Shown here piece after piece: positions 1-12,165 of a stretch of DNA of 64,000 nucleotides; the first letter of the stretch is position 1, and each line of letters starts with the position of its first letter. The notes below the pieces were generated by a model that was given only the letters and a program-made list of their open reading frames with translations, ran no database searches and was not told the origin of the DNA. The stretch comes from Cubamyces lactineus (Eukaryota; Basidiomycota; Agaricomycetes; Polyporales; Polyporaceae): assembly GCA_022376465.1 (NCBI GenBank), contig JACDTU010000004.1:2046001-2110000 (forward strand). Reading direction: 5' to 3'. Made by a program: the position numbers and the translations under genes.

Positions 1-36
1 TGGAGCGGTTGACGAGCGGCTTGATGGTGCTGGTAG

Positions 37-2603
37 TTCACGTACCCGCTCACGCCGAGGGTGACGCGCCTGGTGCCCCACAGGAGCGCGCTGCGGATAT
101 CGTACACGGCGTTTGCGCAGCCGTGGCTCCCGAAGCACGTCTATCGCCCGCCGCGGCCTCCCGTTGGAGGCAAGATCAACATCGGCTACGTCTCGAACGA
201 CGTCAAGTGGGTCCTTCTCTCCTACCGGCTCTCCCTTGTGTATATGTGAAAAGTGCTAACGAGCAAACAGCAACCACCCGCTGTCGCACCTGATGCAGTC
301 CGTGTTCGGGATGCACGACCGCGCGCGGTTCAACGTGTTCCTGTACACGACGAGCCCGTGGGACGGCACCGCGTACCGGCCGCGCATCGCGAGCATGGTC
401 GAGAACTGCGTGGACGTGTCGTCGTGGTCGCTCAACACGATCGTCGACCACATCATGCAGCACGAGATCCACATCCGTATGCGTCTTTCCTCCCTATTTT
501 CGTGCTGGAACGGCGAGGAGCTCACTGTGTCGCTGTTTCTGGTGTCTGTGTATGTGTATGTGTCTGGCGCTTGGACGGCAGTGATCAACCTAGGCGGATA
601 TACGAAGGGCGCGCGGAACGATATCTTTGCGGCGCGCCCGTGTCCGGTGCAGATGCAGCTCATGGGCTACGCGGGGACCCTCGGCGCAGGTATGCGGTTT
701 CTTGGTGTGCTCTACCAGATTGATTGACTTTTGGATGTTTGGGTAGGCTGGTGCGACTACCTCGTTTGCGACCCGATAGCGTGTCCGCAGGAGCTCTCTG
801 CCGTCGAGCGCTGGCGGGACATGAAGAAAGAGACCGCCTCGAAGCCGGGGGCCGCAGCGGATGCTGAGGTCCCGCTGGACTTGGACGCGGATATAGACCC
901 GGAGACGGACTCTGACGCGTGGATTTAGTGCGTGGCATTGTCTTCTTTCTGTGCATGTCGTTAGTCTCAATGACCGAATCCCCGTCCACAGCATGGAGAA
1001 GTTCATGTACATGCCGGTCCGTGCGCCATCCTAATGCGGCGGAAGGTTACTGATGGTCATTCGGCCAATCGACAGCACACGTTCATGGTCACGGACCACA
1101 AGCAGTCGTTTCGTGGGGACGACAACCTGGAACCCGAGGAGCGCGCACAGGTGCCTGTTGAGACCCTGTGGCTTGACGAGGAACGCCGGCGCGCAGACGC
1201 GCGAAAGCAGCTTTTTCCAGACATTCCTCAGTGAGTCAATCCCCCAGACTAAGTGGACAAGCAGGCGGCAGGCAGGAGAGGACAAGGAGACGACGCTAAC
1301 GACGCGTATATATGCAGAGATGTGGTCATCTTTGCGAATTTCAACCAGGTCAGTGTCGTGCTCGCCCCTATCTCTCCCTGCGCGCACACATGGACACACA
1401 GGCTCACATGCGGTACTACTGCGTCTGGACAGCTCTACAAAGTACGTATCAGCCGCATAGGCGACGCTGCTCACCTTTTATCCGATCCGCGCGCACGACG
1501 CTGACGATGACACGCACACACAACCGTACACACACACACGCACGCACTGCACGCACGCACCCGCACCCGCACGACGGATGCCACTCGCCGTACACGCCCT
1601 CCCTCCCCCTTATCCGCTCGTACATACGCCTCCCCTTGCGTGCACAATTCATCTCCGATCCCCCGAAATGCAGATCGATCCGGTAAGCTCAAACCCCGCG
1701 CGTCCAACGTGCCCGCGCATACCCGGCCCTGCGGCTGCTTTCTGACCGCTGACCACGTCGCGCTGACAGGGGATATTCTTGGTCTGGTTGCGCATCCTGC
1801 GCCAGGTCCCGCGAAGCATCCTCTGGCTGCTGCGGTTTCCCGGCGCGGGCGAAGAGCACCTCCGCCGGGCCGCGACGATGTGGGCCGGCGAGGACGTCGC
1901 GGCGCGGATCCGCTTCACGGACGTCGCCAAGAAGGACTGGCACGTCTTCCGCGCGAGGGTGGCGGACTTGTTCTTGGACACTGCGGAGGTGAGCGAGGTT
2001 TCGTCCTACCTGCCCCAGCTCTGTCAAAATCGCTGACGTGCTACACACCTAGTGCAATGCCCACACTATTGCAGCAGAGTGAGCGCGAACCCGTCTGTAC
2101 GGCGCGTGGGTCCAGATGCTGATCCGTGCCTTACCCCTTGCAGCGTGTTGTGGACAGGCACGCCCATCCTGACCTGGCCAAAGCACAAGCACAAGATGTG
2201 CTCGCGCGTCGCGGCGAGCATGGTCAACGCGACCGGCTTCGGCGCGCAGATGACGGTGCACAGTGCTGAAGAGTACGAGGCGCGTGCCGTCGCGCTCGCG
2301 CAGAGCGTGCGCTACGTGCCGCACCACGAGCCCTCGGGCGCGGTGCTACCCCGCGGCGAGGGCGAGCTCGTCGCGCTGCGGCGCAACATTTACGTGAATC
2401 GCGACCGGATGCCGCTGTTCGACACTCGTCGCTGGACGCGGAACCTCGAGAGGGGCCTCCAGGAGGCGTGGCGCCGGTGGGTGCACGGCACGCAGTACGA
2501 GCTCTCGGACGAGTGGGAGGCGTGCGACGGCGACGAGAAGGCGAGCGGCTGCATCTGGATCCGCGACGACGACCCGGTGGAGATTACGCGCATAGATGGA
2601 TGA
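37..2603 (+). CDS. OGT: O-GlcNAc transferase (GT41 family), C-terminal part
   Basis: Partial gene whose 5' end lies outside the window. Following frame and splice sites gives exons 37-206, 271-476, 582-689, 747-927, 992-1016, 1076-1230, 1318-1348, 1433-1441, 1674-1682, 1770-1988, 2053-2078 and 2144-2603. These are in frame throughout and give 532 codons plus stop. The protein shows the GT41 catalytic domain: IGYVSNDV, NHPLSHLMQS, GYAGTLGAGWCDY, FNQLYKIDP, then LWTGTP and SRVAASM in the UDP-GlcNAc-binding half. GT41 enzymes transfer GlcNAc from UDP-GlcNAc to Ser/Thr of cytosolic and nuclear proteins; the TPR repeats expected upstream are not in the window. The middle of the gene is split into exons of 25, 31, 9, 9 and 26 nt, and both 9-nt exons have strong GT/AG borders. 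Family assignment is firm; activity is inferred. Confidence 0.88.
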
Positions 2604-2826
2604 CTGACGACCACGACCTCACACGATTCTGTACGTTCAAACTTGGAAGCTATACGGCCCCGGCCCTCCTCTTAGTGGTACACTGGCTTCGCTCCCGGGA
2701 GGAGGCCCCTTTCTAATTATTCACACTCACCTCTTCGGCTCATCGACTTGACACGTTGTAGATGTAACACGTTGCGTTCCGGCCTGCTTCATCTTGTCCT
2801 CTGTAGCATATTGGTTTGCGCACGAC

Positions 2827-2843
2827 CACACACACACACACAC
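2827..2843. repeat. (CA)n microsatellite
   Basis: Short pure CA run in the gap between the convergent OGT and AGTRAP-like genes. It probably lies in one of their 3' untranslated regions. Confidence 0.8.
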
Positions 2844-2918
2844 TGTATACATAGCACACTGGATCAATGGCATGTTTTGGGTTCTGCCGTATCGGGAATC
2901 CGGGGTGATAAATATTCT

Positions 2919-3718
2919 CTAGACCGTCTGGTACGCGCCGGGGTTCGAAGGCGCCGGCTGCGAGGCTGGCGCTGGTTGAGTAGTGGGGACACCGAGGGGC
3001 TTGGGTGCGTCGACGGGGCTGTCGACGTTCTGGTACCCATCCCGGCCGCTCGAAGTGAACCCGCCGGGCATAGACCATACTATAAGTGTGTTAAGATGAG
3101 AAGCCGAGTTAGATGGCGTGAACGCACCTGTCGCACCCGCGAGATCGTTCCCGCGTATGCCGAGGCCAGAGAATTGCCCGCCGCGCTGCTGGAGAGCAGT
3201 CGCAAACGCGAAGGTCGTCGGAATCTAAGGCACGTAGACTTGCTCGTTCGGCGCGCTTGGCACAATTGTGGGGTTGGACAACACACCTTCAAGAGCAGGA
3301 GCAGGATGTTGACGAATTTGATGAACCAGTGCTGGCTGTAGGTGAACATCCAGATGATGTCGTAGAACATGGAGCCTCCGAGCAGGAAGGTGAACTGTGC
3401 CCCGCCAGCCAAACACTCGTGTGAGACGCCCCGAAGCTGGGGTGAACGCGCAGCTAGCAACACGGGCGTACCGCTCTCAAGGACTGGGCCGCCTCCGTCG
3501 CCTCCTGCGCGTACATCCCGAACAGGAAGATGGGGAGGTTGTACACGGGCGCGGTGAACCCGCTGGTCACGAAGGACATGGCCTGATAATGGGAACGCAG
3601 CACGATGATATCGTCATTCGGTTGAGTACTCATGCGCGTGTTCATATGGACTCGAAATGCGCACTGTTCCGACGAGAACGAGCTTTGAGGGGTCGAGTGC
3701 TTGAACGAAGTCCGCCAT
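2919..3718 (-). CDS. Small multi-pass membrane protein, AGTRAP-like
   Basis: Five exons: 3718-3665, 3582-3472, 3394-3287, 3224-3128 and 3079-2919. All phases agree and give 176 aa starting MADFVQALDPSK. Three hydrophobic segments follow (about residues 13-40, 55-80 and 80-95), including FLLGGSMFYDIIWMFTYSQ. After these comes a cytosolic tail with an RGG, then GRDGYQNVDSP and a Pro-rich end. The layout (short helices, ERGG-like motif, DR..YQ.vDs tail) resembles the type-1 angiotensin receptor-associated protein family. That match is by motif order only. In fungi the function is unknown; an endomembrane location is inferred. It could instead be another small tetraspan family. Confidence 0.6.
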
Positions 3719-3953
3719 TGTGCCGCGTGAGACCAGACAGCTGAATGCACGAGTGGTTGTGGAGAGAGGTTGGTAGCAGCTCAACGGAATGCTGAGTGCT
3801 CCCGGTCGGACCCCCAGCGGCGTGCCTCCCGCGCGTCACAGTCAGTAGACGCCTGACGGACCGGTGGCTGCTCTGCGCAGCCGACATTGGCGATCCCTCT
3901 CTTTCAGAAGCTGGCAGGTGTGTTGGCGAGGGAATACATGTGTGAAAGGCGTG

Positions 3954-6900
3954 CTAAGCTACAGTTGATATATTCCGATTGTCCTGGGTATCGTCTTCAT
4001 GATCGTAACCTCTTTCCTCGTACCACTCCTTCTCCATCTCTTCGATCAAATCATGCACAGTTGTCAACGCCTCTGCTTTACCCTCCAATTTCTTTCGTTC
4101 ATAGAGCCACGGGCAATCAAGGGATTCGCACTGGACCGGTTCCGCAGCCGCAGTCCCGCAGCACGAGCTGCAGACCAGATGGACGTCCTTGAGCCGCCTC
4201 TCCGTACCCTGCACCCTCGAAAGCAGTTCGCTGATTGTCACCGCATGGTCTGCCCGACAGACCTCGCAGAGCACTGTGCCGTTGTCAACGCACAAGATCA
4301 ATTTCGGGACGACAAACACGGACCTTCAGGAGTAAGTGCCCCACATATCAAACAGTGAGAGCTAGTGAAGTGATCATCAATCTTGAACGCGTTTGCTACC
4401 ATGACGCTCTTCTTGTTCTTCCTCGGGGAGAGGGTCACGTCCGGCTGGTCCACGCGCAGGCTCTTCGGCATGTCGTCGAACCAGCTGCGCACATCTGCTC
4501 CGACGAGGTTGAAGATGCGTTCCAGCGGAGGTATCAGTACCCGCGAGATGTAGTAGTTGGCGTCAAGTCGCAGATGACTAGAAAACAAACCCTAGTTAGC
4601 ATTGTCACGATTGCCAAGATGGTGGGTAGCATACCTGTCTTTGAACAACTCGTGCGGCGCAACTGCCCGGTCGACCAGCCTCGATCCGGGTTCGCCACGA
4701 ACGATCACGTACGGTATACGTTCCCCGTATTGTGGCTCATCATTAGGATCCTCGAGCATTCGTTTGGCCGCGACCGTAACGCCCGGAGGCGGTGGCACAC
4801 GATCACTGAGCATCGCATCTCGTTAATCACTCGAGCGAGATGCACGGCCTAACAGACTGACCTGTAAGTGCCCATCTTGACTTCCTTGGCGAAGATGAAG
4901 TCTTGTATCGACACTTTGTTCTCAAGGATCCTGGCCCACGTCCGGCAGCAGTAATCTTTCACTTGACTGAGATCTTGGGTGCGAAACAAGATCCTGAACG
5001 TCTCATCAGACAAGGATAACATGGGTGTTGTTGCAAAGACATACTTCAGACAAGTCTCTGTCATCTTCTGCTGAGCGGGGATACCATCCCGGCGAACGGT
5101 CTCTATGCCTTTCGCATCGAAAGCGGGCTCCGTGTCGTCAGGATTCTCAAACTTGAACCCGACATAACGTTTCTTCGCCATCAGGACGCAGGGTAGGTAG
5201 ACCTTTGCACGAGTAAGACGGCTGTTCTTCACCGCACGATGATTGTTCCTAGACTCACCTTCTCAAACTTGAGTTTGACCGGAGCAGGGTTCATTTTCGT
5301 GATGGAGTCTGCCACGTCCTGGCCTATCCGGAAGGCCTGTTCCTTGGATTTGCCTGGCAGATAGATGAACAAGGAATCTGTGTCCCCATAGACGACCTTC
5401 GCGCCCCACTTCTTGGTCGAGTTGATCACACGAATAGCCTACAACGCGCAGACGTTGGGACGATGAGAATGTCTAGCTGGTAACCTTGAGGCCTACCTTC
5501 TCGAGCGTCTCTCGACCGCTCTGCACGATGCTGTCGGCGATCTCGACGGCGGGCATTCGGCCAGAATAGGTTGCGCTTGTGTAGCCGTAAGTCACGTTCG
5601 CGATAAATTTCAAGCCAAGCTGACGGGCATCGAGAATTCGACGGAGCGCCTGCGTACAATGATGAGTGACACATCCAGAGAAGCACGAGCTGACACACCT
5701 TGTCGTCTTTCGCCCCCTTCATCGCTTGTTTCACCATCACTCTCGTATCCAAGAGTTCGGTAAGCATGCGTGCAAGAAGACCCTTGCGTACGGTCTCCTT
5801 CACGTACATCATCCCATTCGGGGCGACTATAGCATACGCGAAATCAGTCCCTGTTGGGCTGGCGCGTCAATCGGAAGACACACCATTGATATGTTCTTGA
5901 AGGGTGGCCAACCGACCGGCCGGCTGACGGAGGTCGGTGACGCCGAACTTGTACTGTCCTTTGAAGTCAGTGATGCGTCCTAGACAAGTAGAATAACAAT
6001 AATTATAGGCGATCATGATGGATGGGTACAGCGATTGGAAGTCTAAAACTACAAGTGGGCTGTTGTAGAAGGCGGAGAGCGGTTCCATGATGAGAGGCAT
6101 ACACTCGGCAGCGTTCTGCTTGCCGACCTGGAAACGACGGATGAGTATGACAAGTAGTATGCACCAGATCTATACTTACATCTTGCTTGCTAGGTGATAG
6201 GAGCACGAAGCTCTCAGGCTTGGCGATACGAAACATGAATGATTCAACTTTGAACTGGGATCCTCTGCTCAGCACTGAAAAGAAATCCACACCGAAGACG
6301 CGGGCAAACTCGCTTTCACGATGTTAGCAGTGAATCGCCCAAAAATCGCCCTCTAACACTTACGCGTTCTTTGTGACAACCTCGGCGACATCGAGAATCT
6401 CCAAGACCGTAGCCGCTCTCCGCGAGAAATACCGCAGTAGCCTGTCGGTATGCTCCGGGACTCGACTGTTGTACCAGCTCGTCAACGTCTGTGGACTGTA
6501 CCAAGGCGTACTGGGATACGGTTGAGCTTTGCATGTAGCAGTGATCAAAAGCATCGGACATACCGTCTGCGCAGGATTTGGAACACAACGTTTTCGAACG
6601 TGTATATGGTGAAGTTGTGCTCGGACCGCATGATCCTCCAGACGTTCAAGACGTGTCGGCCCGTCACTTTGAAGGTCGACGTAGTCTTCATGCCCCACTG
6701 GTCGTTACCACCACCCGTATGCTTTCCAGGTGCGCGGGAGATCTGCTCGCCGAGATCCAACCCATACGAGCGTCCCCGAGCGGTCAGGTAGCCCCAAGAC
6801 GCCGCTTGTACCTCCCATCCTGCAACGATGTCTGGATCCAAGTCCAAGGTGATATCGATGAGTCTGTTGATGAGCTCAAGCTCGCTCTCGACGAACTCCG

Positions 6901-9900
6901 CCCGGACATTCCGTAAGCGGCGCGCGTTGACCTGTTCGCTCTCCACCGCAATCACACCAGACTCGCAGACGAAAGTGTTCCCATCGCCAGAGCTATCCTG
7001 ATCTGAGCTGTGCAGGGAGTAGAAAACGGCCGCGACTTCATCTTCGTCAGGATCAGGGACATGATCGCCTCTGGAAGGAGCTACAAAGCCGTGTATATGA
7101 GGGCCACAGTGCCACGAGCGGCGTGTTTTGCCTGTGGTACTCACCGAACACCTCCAAGGCGAGGACACTCATGTTCTGTTGCTCACGTTTGACCTTAACG
7201 GAACGCGGTGCAAGGGTACTCTTCAAGCCGTACGGATTAAACTGAGTTGGACCTTCGATCTGCGTACGCATGGTCAGAAGTTTATGTGGACCACGGAGGC
7301 TCGAAATCACCTGAGACGAGTCCTTCTTAGGGCCGTTTTGCGCGTCGCGACGATTGTTCTGTTGCTCGAGCCATCTGCGAACCTGTCTGACACTGGGCGG
7401 AACGTCCGCGTACTCCCATCCGTGGACACCCGCAGGATCCAGTGCTGTCGAGGACCGACTGAACACAGCGCGCTGACCCTCTGTGCCCTTCCATTCCTCG
7501 AGGTTTGTGATACCATCTCCTCCTTTGAGGTGGAAGACGAGGCCTGCATATTCCCTCGGGCGTTCGGGCGCGTCGGACTCCTTCGAGTAGTACGGGTCGC
7601 GATACACCTTGCTCGGGATACCGACCTGGTCAGTGCTCTCGACGAGCTCGGCGGAGGTAGGTGGTGGATAAGCGTATACGTAAACGTTCCGTCCTTGGTA
7701 GAGGCTCGTATAGGATGCTGATGGTGGGAGGCTCTTCGGTTGGGAAGCTAGCTCGTTGCTGGCAGTAGGGCCGGAAGCACTATGCACCTCTGTGTTCGAG
7801 TCGGTCGAAGAAGACGCAGCCTTGTCTGCAAATGCAGGACTGAGCTTGCGCCGTTTCGTCGGTCTTTCCAACTCTTCTTGGACAACCGACAGCGCCTCGC
7901 CTTCCTCGTGCGGAGGCTCAACTGGGATCTCAGCCTTAACATTCGCCGGAGGCAATGGCTGAAATATAGAGCGGGGAGAATGACTCCCAAGCGCGTCTTT
8001 GCTGGCAACGCGAGAGAACGGTCGCTTCTTCGGCGTGACAGTAGGCGATCGAAGTGCATACGGCTTGGTAGGTGTAGACCACCCCGGTGTATATCGACGT
8101 GGCTATAACGTTTTATCCGTCAAACGTGTCGCCACGGTAGCACATGTAGAATTACCCTATCGACACAAGTATTCAATTTCTCATGAGAACACATAAATAG
8201 CGGTATAGCTTACTTTGTGGGGGTCCTAGGAGCGTTCGAGACCATTGAGGAAGACCGATGCCTTGACGTCGATCTATCATCCTCGTGAAGAAGCGGAGAG
8301 GTCTGCAGGGAAAATACTACTCGCCTGGTAATCTTGGACCAGATAGCTTGAAAGGGGTTGGTATCTTTGGAGGGTGAAGACGGTGGGGGTAAGGTCTCAT
8401 CGTGGTCACAAAACGGGTTATCAGTGCTGCGGAGATATCAGACGGACGCTTCGAGAGATGGTAGAAGACCATACTTGTCGTCGGCGTCTTCAACGGACTG
8501 CAGGTCTGGGGGCGGACCATCCTCTATGGCCTCCTCTTCCTGGAACTGGTCGTCAGCATCATGGACTTCGTGATCACGTCCGTCGTTCTGCCATTCCGCT
8601 TCTTCTCGCTCCATGAGCTGGGACATCGCTTGGCTCGATAGCATCGTCTCGTCAACATCGACCTCTTCGTCCCCGCGGTTGTCGTCGTCAGCTTCATGAC
8701 CCTGGTCAACCACGATCATGGCCGAGGACAGGTACGGATTGGACTCCTGCACAACCCGCTCCTCAACATGTCCAGCAGCGTCCCCTGATCCCGCTGCATA
8801 TGGCCTCCAAGTCTTGTATTGGTCCTCCCAGAGCGCCTCGATGCTCTCGAACGTGGTCATGACCCACTTCTCCCAAGACATACGTGGCGGTACCGCCTCG
8901 CGTCCATGTTCGCGTTCAATACGCCTCCGGATCTCGTCCCACCAACGCGCCTCGGCGACCCATCCGCCGCCGGGGCCACGTGAATTCGCACTGGGGTCCT
9001 TCGGGATCTCAGGAGAAGGTGACAGACCTTTGGCAATTCGCCTCTGCCGTTCGTCCTCCCACAGTTCACGGACGCTCAGCACCAGCGGCTCGGGCGGGAG
9101 AGGTGGAGCAGGAATGGTGAGCGTGTGGTGCATATTGCGCGCGGAGAGCTTGAGCCGGTTGAGGATGTGGGGTGCGATGGCATCAACCTCAAGGGGCATG
9201 CGCGTTTGGCGGAAGTACGGAGAGTTCTTGAACGTTGAAAGCGCTTCAGCAAGCTCCGGGTCTTGCTCCTCATCGTCCACAGCCTCATCGCGACCCCTTT
9301 GCCAGACCTCACCCAGGTCTATCCAGCCACAGCCGTACAACCCAAAGTCGCAGAGGAACTGCAGTAGAAACGAGATATGGCTTTCGTAGACGCGGAATCT
9401 TGTCTTCATGACCGTGCCAGATTGCATAATTGTTACCGCGCGATTGACAAACGCGGGGTCTGCTATGTGCACTTTGAGGAATGGCGCGTAATTGGCATGG
9501 AAGCCATAGAAGTGCACGCCCTTGACTAGCACGACGGCACGGACGAACTTGGACTTCGGTGAATGTGGGTTCCGTTTGAGGGATATCGCGATGGCATGAT
9601 TCAGAGAATGTTTCAGTTTCGCGATGTATTGATTGACTAGAGAGCGCTGAATCTCGTGTCGCGAGTGTGCACACTGAACATGCACATACCAACATCAGGA
9701 TGCATCTTATCCAAGTACTCCACGAAGAAGTACGGATATACTTGATGTATATGCACACATGTCTTGAGGCCAAGAGAAGAGTCGCCATAGATTCGTATAA
9801 CCGGCACCCGATAGAGTGATGAATTGTCAAGCGGACCCGGGGGAGCCACCGTATAGTCGATCTGGTTGATTCTGACGCGTAAAGATGGCGGCTGGGAGCT

Positions 9901-9909
9901 TGTGGTCAT
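3954..9909 (-). CDS. REV3: DNA polymerase zeta catalytic subunit REV3
   Basis: Large multi-exon gene for the family-B polymerase of translesion synthesis. The start at 9909 (MTTSSQPPSLRVRINQIDY) begins the REV3-type N-terminal domain, which continues as HFYGFHANYAPFLK in a long exon from about 9646 to 8440. A Ser/Pro/acidic middle follows (about 8420-7270). Next are an exonuclease-like domain (DIVAGWEVQAASWGYL near 6800) and the polymerase motifs: A, DFQSLYPSIMIAYNYC near 6030; B, NVTYGYTSA near 5590; C, YGDTDSLF near 5380. The C-terminus has two cysteine clusters, CLICG..C and CEVC...CSSCC...C, which in this family bind zinc and a 4Fe-4S cluster that recruits REV7/POL31. Two junctions are unclear: the first intron (about 9693-9647) works in frame only with a GTTGGT donor, and the intron at about 8110-8220 does not join in frame with its best GTAAGC donor. 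Confidence 0.93.
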
Positions 9910-10267
9910 AGTATACCCATGGTCCGCGTTTCCAAGAAGATATGGATGTCCAAGAAGACTAAGCCTGCAATATGTACAACAAGAAGGAAATCACTGCCCA
10001 GACGGTGGTGGGTGGCGGAGGCAAAGCTCGGCTGAGTCGAAGACGCGCCACCTATACAGCGCGTACGGACGCGTCGCGAGCACGTGCTAACCTGTCTCGC
10101 TAAGTAACAAGCTGAAATGAAAAGTTACGGCAGTTCGTCTTCTTTGCTCGATACATCCGTACTACATATGACATTTGTTCAGATTCTACACAAAACCTCT
10201 CCACGCGTCTACGTATACAGAGATATATCGCTTCATGACTTTCGGCGTCTCGACGTTCAACTGATGT
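9910..10267. other. Intergenic, REV3 promoter side
   Basis: A gap of 358 bases between the REV3 start codon and the stop codon of the epimerase gene, both on the minus strand. It must hold the REV3 promoter and the epimerase 3' end. I see no gene and no clear TATA element. Confidence 0.5.
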
Positions 10268-11328
10268 TCAAACCTTTACAGTCAAGACTTGCTGGCCCCA
10301 CCATGTCTGGCCGGGCTCTATCTTGACAAATCCGCGGACATAGCCAGGCTCGACGCAGACATACCTCTCCCTAGATGGAAGCGGAGATTCAGCTAGCAGT
10401 CTAGGGCCAAAGCAACACGCGGAAGAGACAAACCATCCGCCCTCTTCCATATCTGCGATCTTTGTACCAGTCTCCTGCTGGGGGTTCCAAACAACGACGT
10501 CCTTGAGGTTGTTCGTCTTGATTTCTATAGCGCCGTTTGTCCAGACCACGTCATATTTGCCAGGTGCGTTTTCGTATACGGAATCGGTGTATTTCTTGAC
10601 GTCCACTGTCTCTCGACCTTCGACTTTGGGCGCAGCGCGGGCTTCATCCGTCGCCTCTGTCTTGTCGTAGTACGCGAGGCCAGTAAGAGGAGTGATGCGG
10701 ACGTCGTTGGCAGGCGCACGAATATAGTTGTGGAAGAGGGCTTGAAACTCAAACGCCGGTGTCGTAGAGAGGCCGGTATGCTTAACATGAAGGTCGGTAG
10801 TAAGCTGCTGTTTGGCCAATGTGACGACGTATTCAAGGTGGAATGGATGGTCGAATAGCGCCTTGATGGCGTCAGAGGGATCCAAGGCTACACACAGTGA
10901 GAGTCAGACCAGCCACTATGTCTGACATCACGGAGCGAAATGATACTGACTCAGCCTCACAGATACTCCAGCTTCGTTATCCATGACCGTGCTGTTGAAC
11001 GACCATACGCTGTTTCGCGCGAAGCCATGCTGAGGGAGTTTGAGATGGTCCGGGTGGGAGGGCGCGCCGAACGCGGGAAACACGACCGGTATACCTCCTC
11101 GGACAGGCTTGCTGCCATCGAGAGCAGCCTTGGCAGACACGAAGAGGCGCTCGGTAGGCTCGCCCGACGCCGCCGCTTTCCAAGAAATCACTGTCGCGCC
11201 GTAGTACAGTATCTCGACGGATGCACCCTGGGAAGCTGTTCTCAATGTGTGCTTGGTGGAGGATACATGCATGAACGCACCTGGGGATGCTGAAGCACAA
11301 CACGATCGTCCTTCTGAATCACTGGCAT
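10268..11328 (-). CDS. Glucose-6-phosphate 1-epimerase
   Basis: Three exons. Exon 1 (11328-11281) encodes MPVIQKDDRVVLQHPQ. A 53-nt intron ends at 11228 and exon 2 resumes as GASVEILYYGATVISW. A further intron near 10950-10890 leads into the last exon, ending at 10268. The protein of about 300 aa is of the aldose-epimerase-like fold. Visible family features are RGGIPVVFPAFG near the N-terminus with HGFARN, a central FEFQALFHNYI, and a C-terminal ERYVCVEPGYVRGF. The yeast relative YMR099C interconverts alpha- and beta-glucose 6-phosphate, keeping both anomers available to glycolysis and cell-wall sugar synthesis. Length and motifs are normal for the family. Cytosolic location is inferred because no signal peptide is seen. 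Confidence 0.9.
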
Positions 11329-11869
11329 CGTGTCAGTTTCGTGCGGTGATGGGACGCGTTCAGTGTACGTCTGTCTGGGATGCGGACGCTCTTTAAGTCA
11401 AGTTGTTATATACCCTCTCCCATGTCTTCTCCCGGCCCGTAACTAACAGCAGTGCTCTCAATTGATTATGATCTCCCCGATCCCCACTGCGAAAGCCATC
11501 GGACAACAACGTCATCGCGATTCACGACAGCGTGACACAGTCAGATGACGGTACTGTCACCACATGTGACTGTGACCATAGCATTTTCTCGATCCGCGAC
11601 CTGCCCTTAAGCACTCGCCTGGCCTCAATAATCCCGCACGCCTCTCGTGTTTCTTCCCTCATCGTTTCCCTCCAACGTTCCTCGACCTCCCGTCTCGAGT
11701 CTCTTGGTGGCCTCCCAATCGTCAGCAGTATTCTGCCAAATGACGGTGCTGCTGTTCGATCACGGCTAGTTGTGGAAACGATCACCTCCCTACTTCTGGG
11801 ATGGTCGGCTCAGCCCCTACACGGCCACGGCTTTTTGGATTGTCGACATCCTCTGCCCGTCACGAGCCC

Positions 11870-12165
11870 CCCGCCACGATCTCTGCGATCCCCTGTACGA
11901 ATTGTGTCGCAACTCGAGTTTCGTTTGCGAAGTCCTCGCATCGGACCCGAGTCCCGCGTACAACACCAGAGACGACCCCTCGCAACGACTGTGCGCCCTG
12001 AGGCCCGAGTCTTGACGGCCCGGGCATCGCGCGCACGATCCTTGGACGACCTCTTGCACCGACCGTACGGACTGTGGCCCGAGTCTCGTTGCATACCCTC
12101 GCAATGGCCCGTATCCCGCGTACAAGACGGAGGCGTCCTACTGCATCGACTGTACGGCCAGAAGT
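11870..12165. repeat. Degenerate tandem repeat, unit about 70-95 bp
   Basis: At least four diverged copies of a block of the form GACGACCyCTyGCAnCGACyG followed by TACG..CTGtGG and CCCGAGTC. Copies start near 11877, 11970, 12042 and 12130. Spacing is uneven and copies are far from identical, so this is an old repeat. Identified by eye. Confidence 0.5.

Noticed and set aside
1515..1570. CA/CGCA-rich run as a functional element
   Set aside because: Simple repeat inside the intron between the two OGT microexons; nothing beyond low complexity is visible.
8300..8335. A GC-AG intron in REV3 after ...ATTACCAG (GCGAGT to CTGCAG)
   Set aside because: It would be only 22 nt long, and reading straight through stays open and in frame.
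11252..11280. A 29-nt intron in the epimerase gene ending at CCACCAAG
   Set aside because: Too short; the acceptor at CCCAG gives a 53-nt intron and restores the conserved GASVEILYYGATV.
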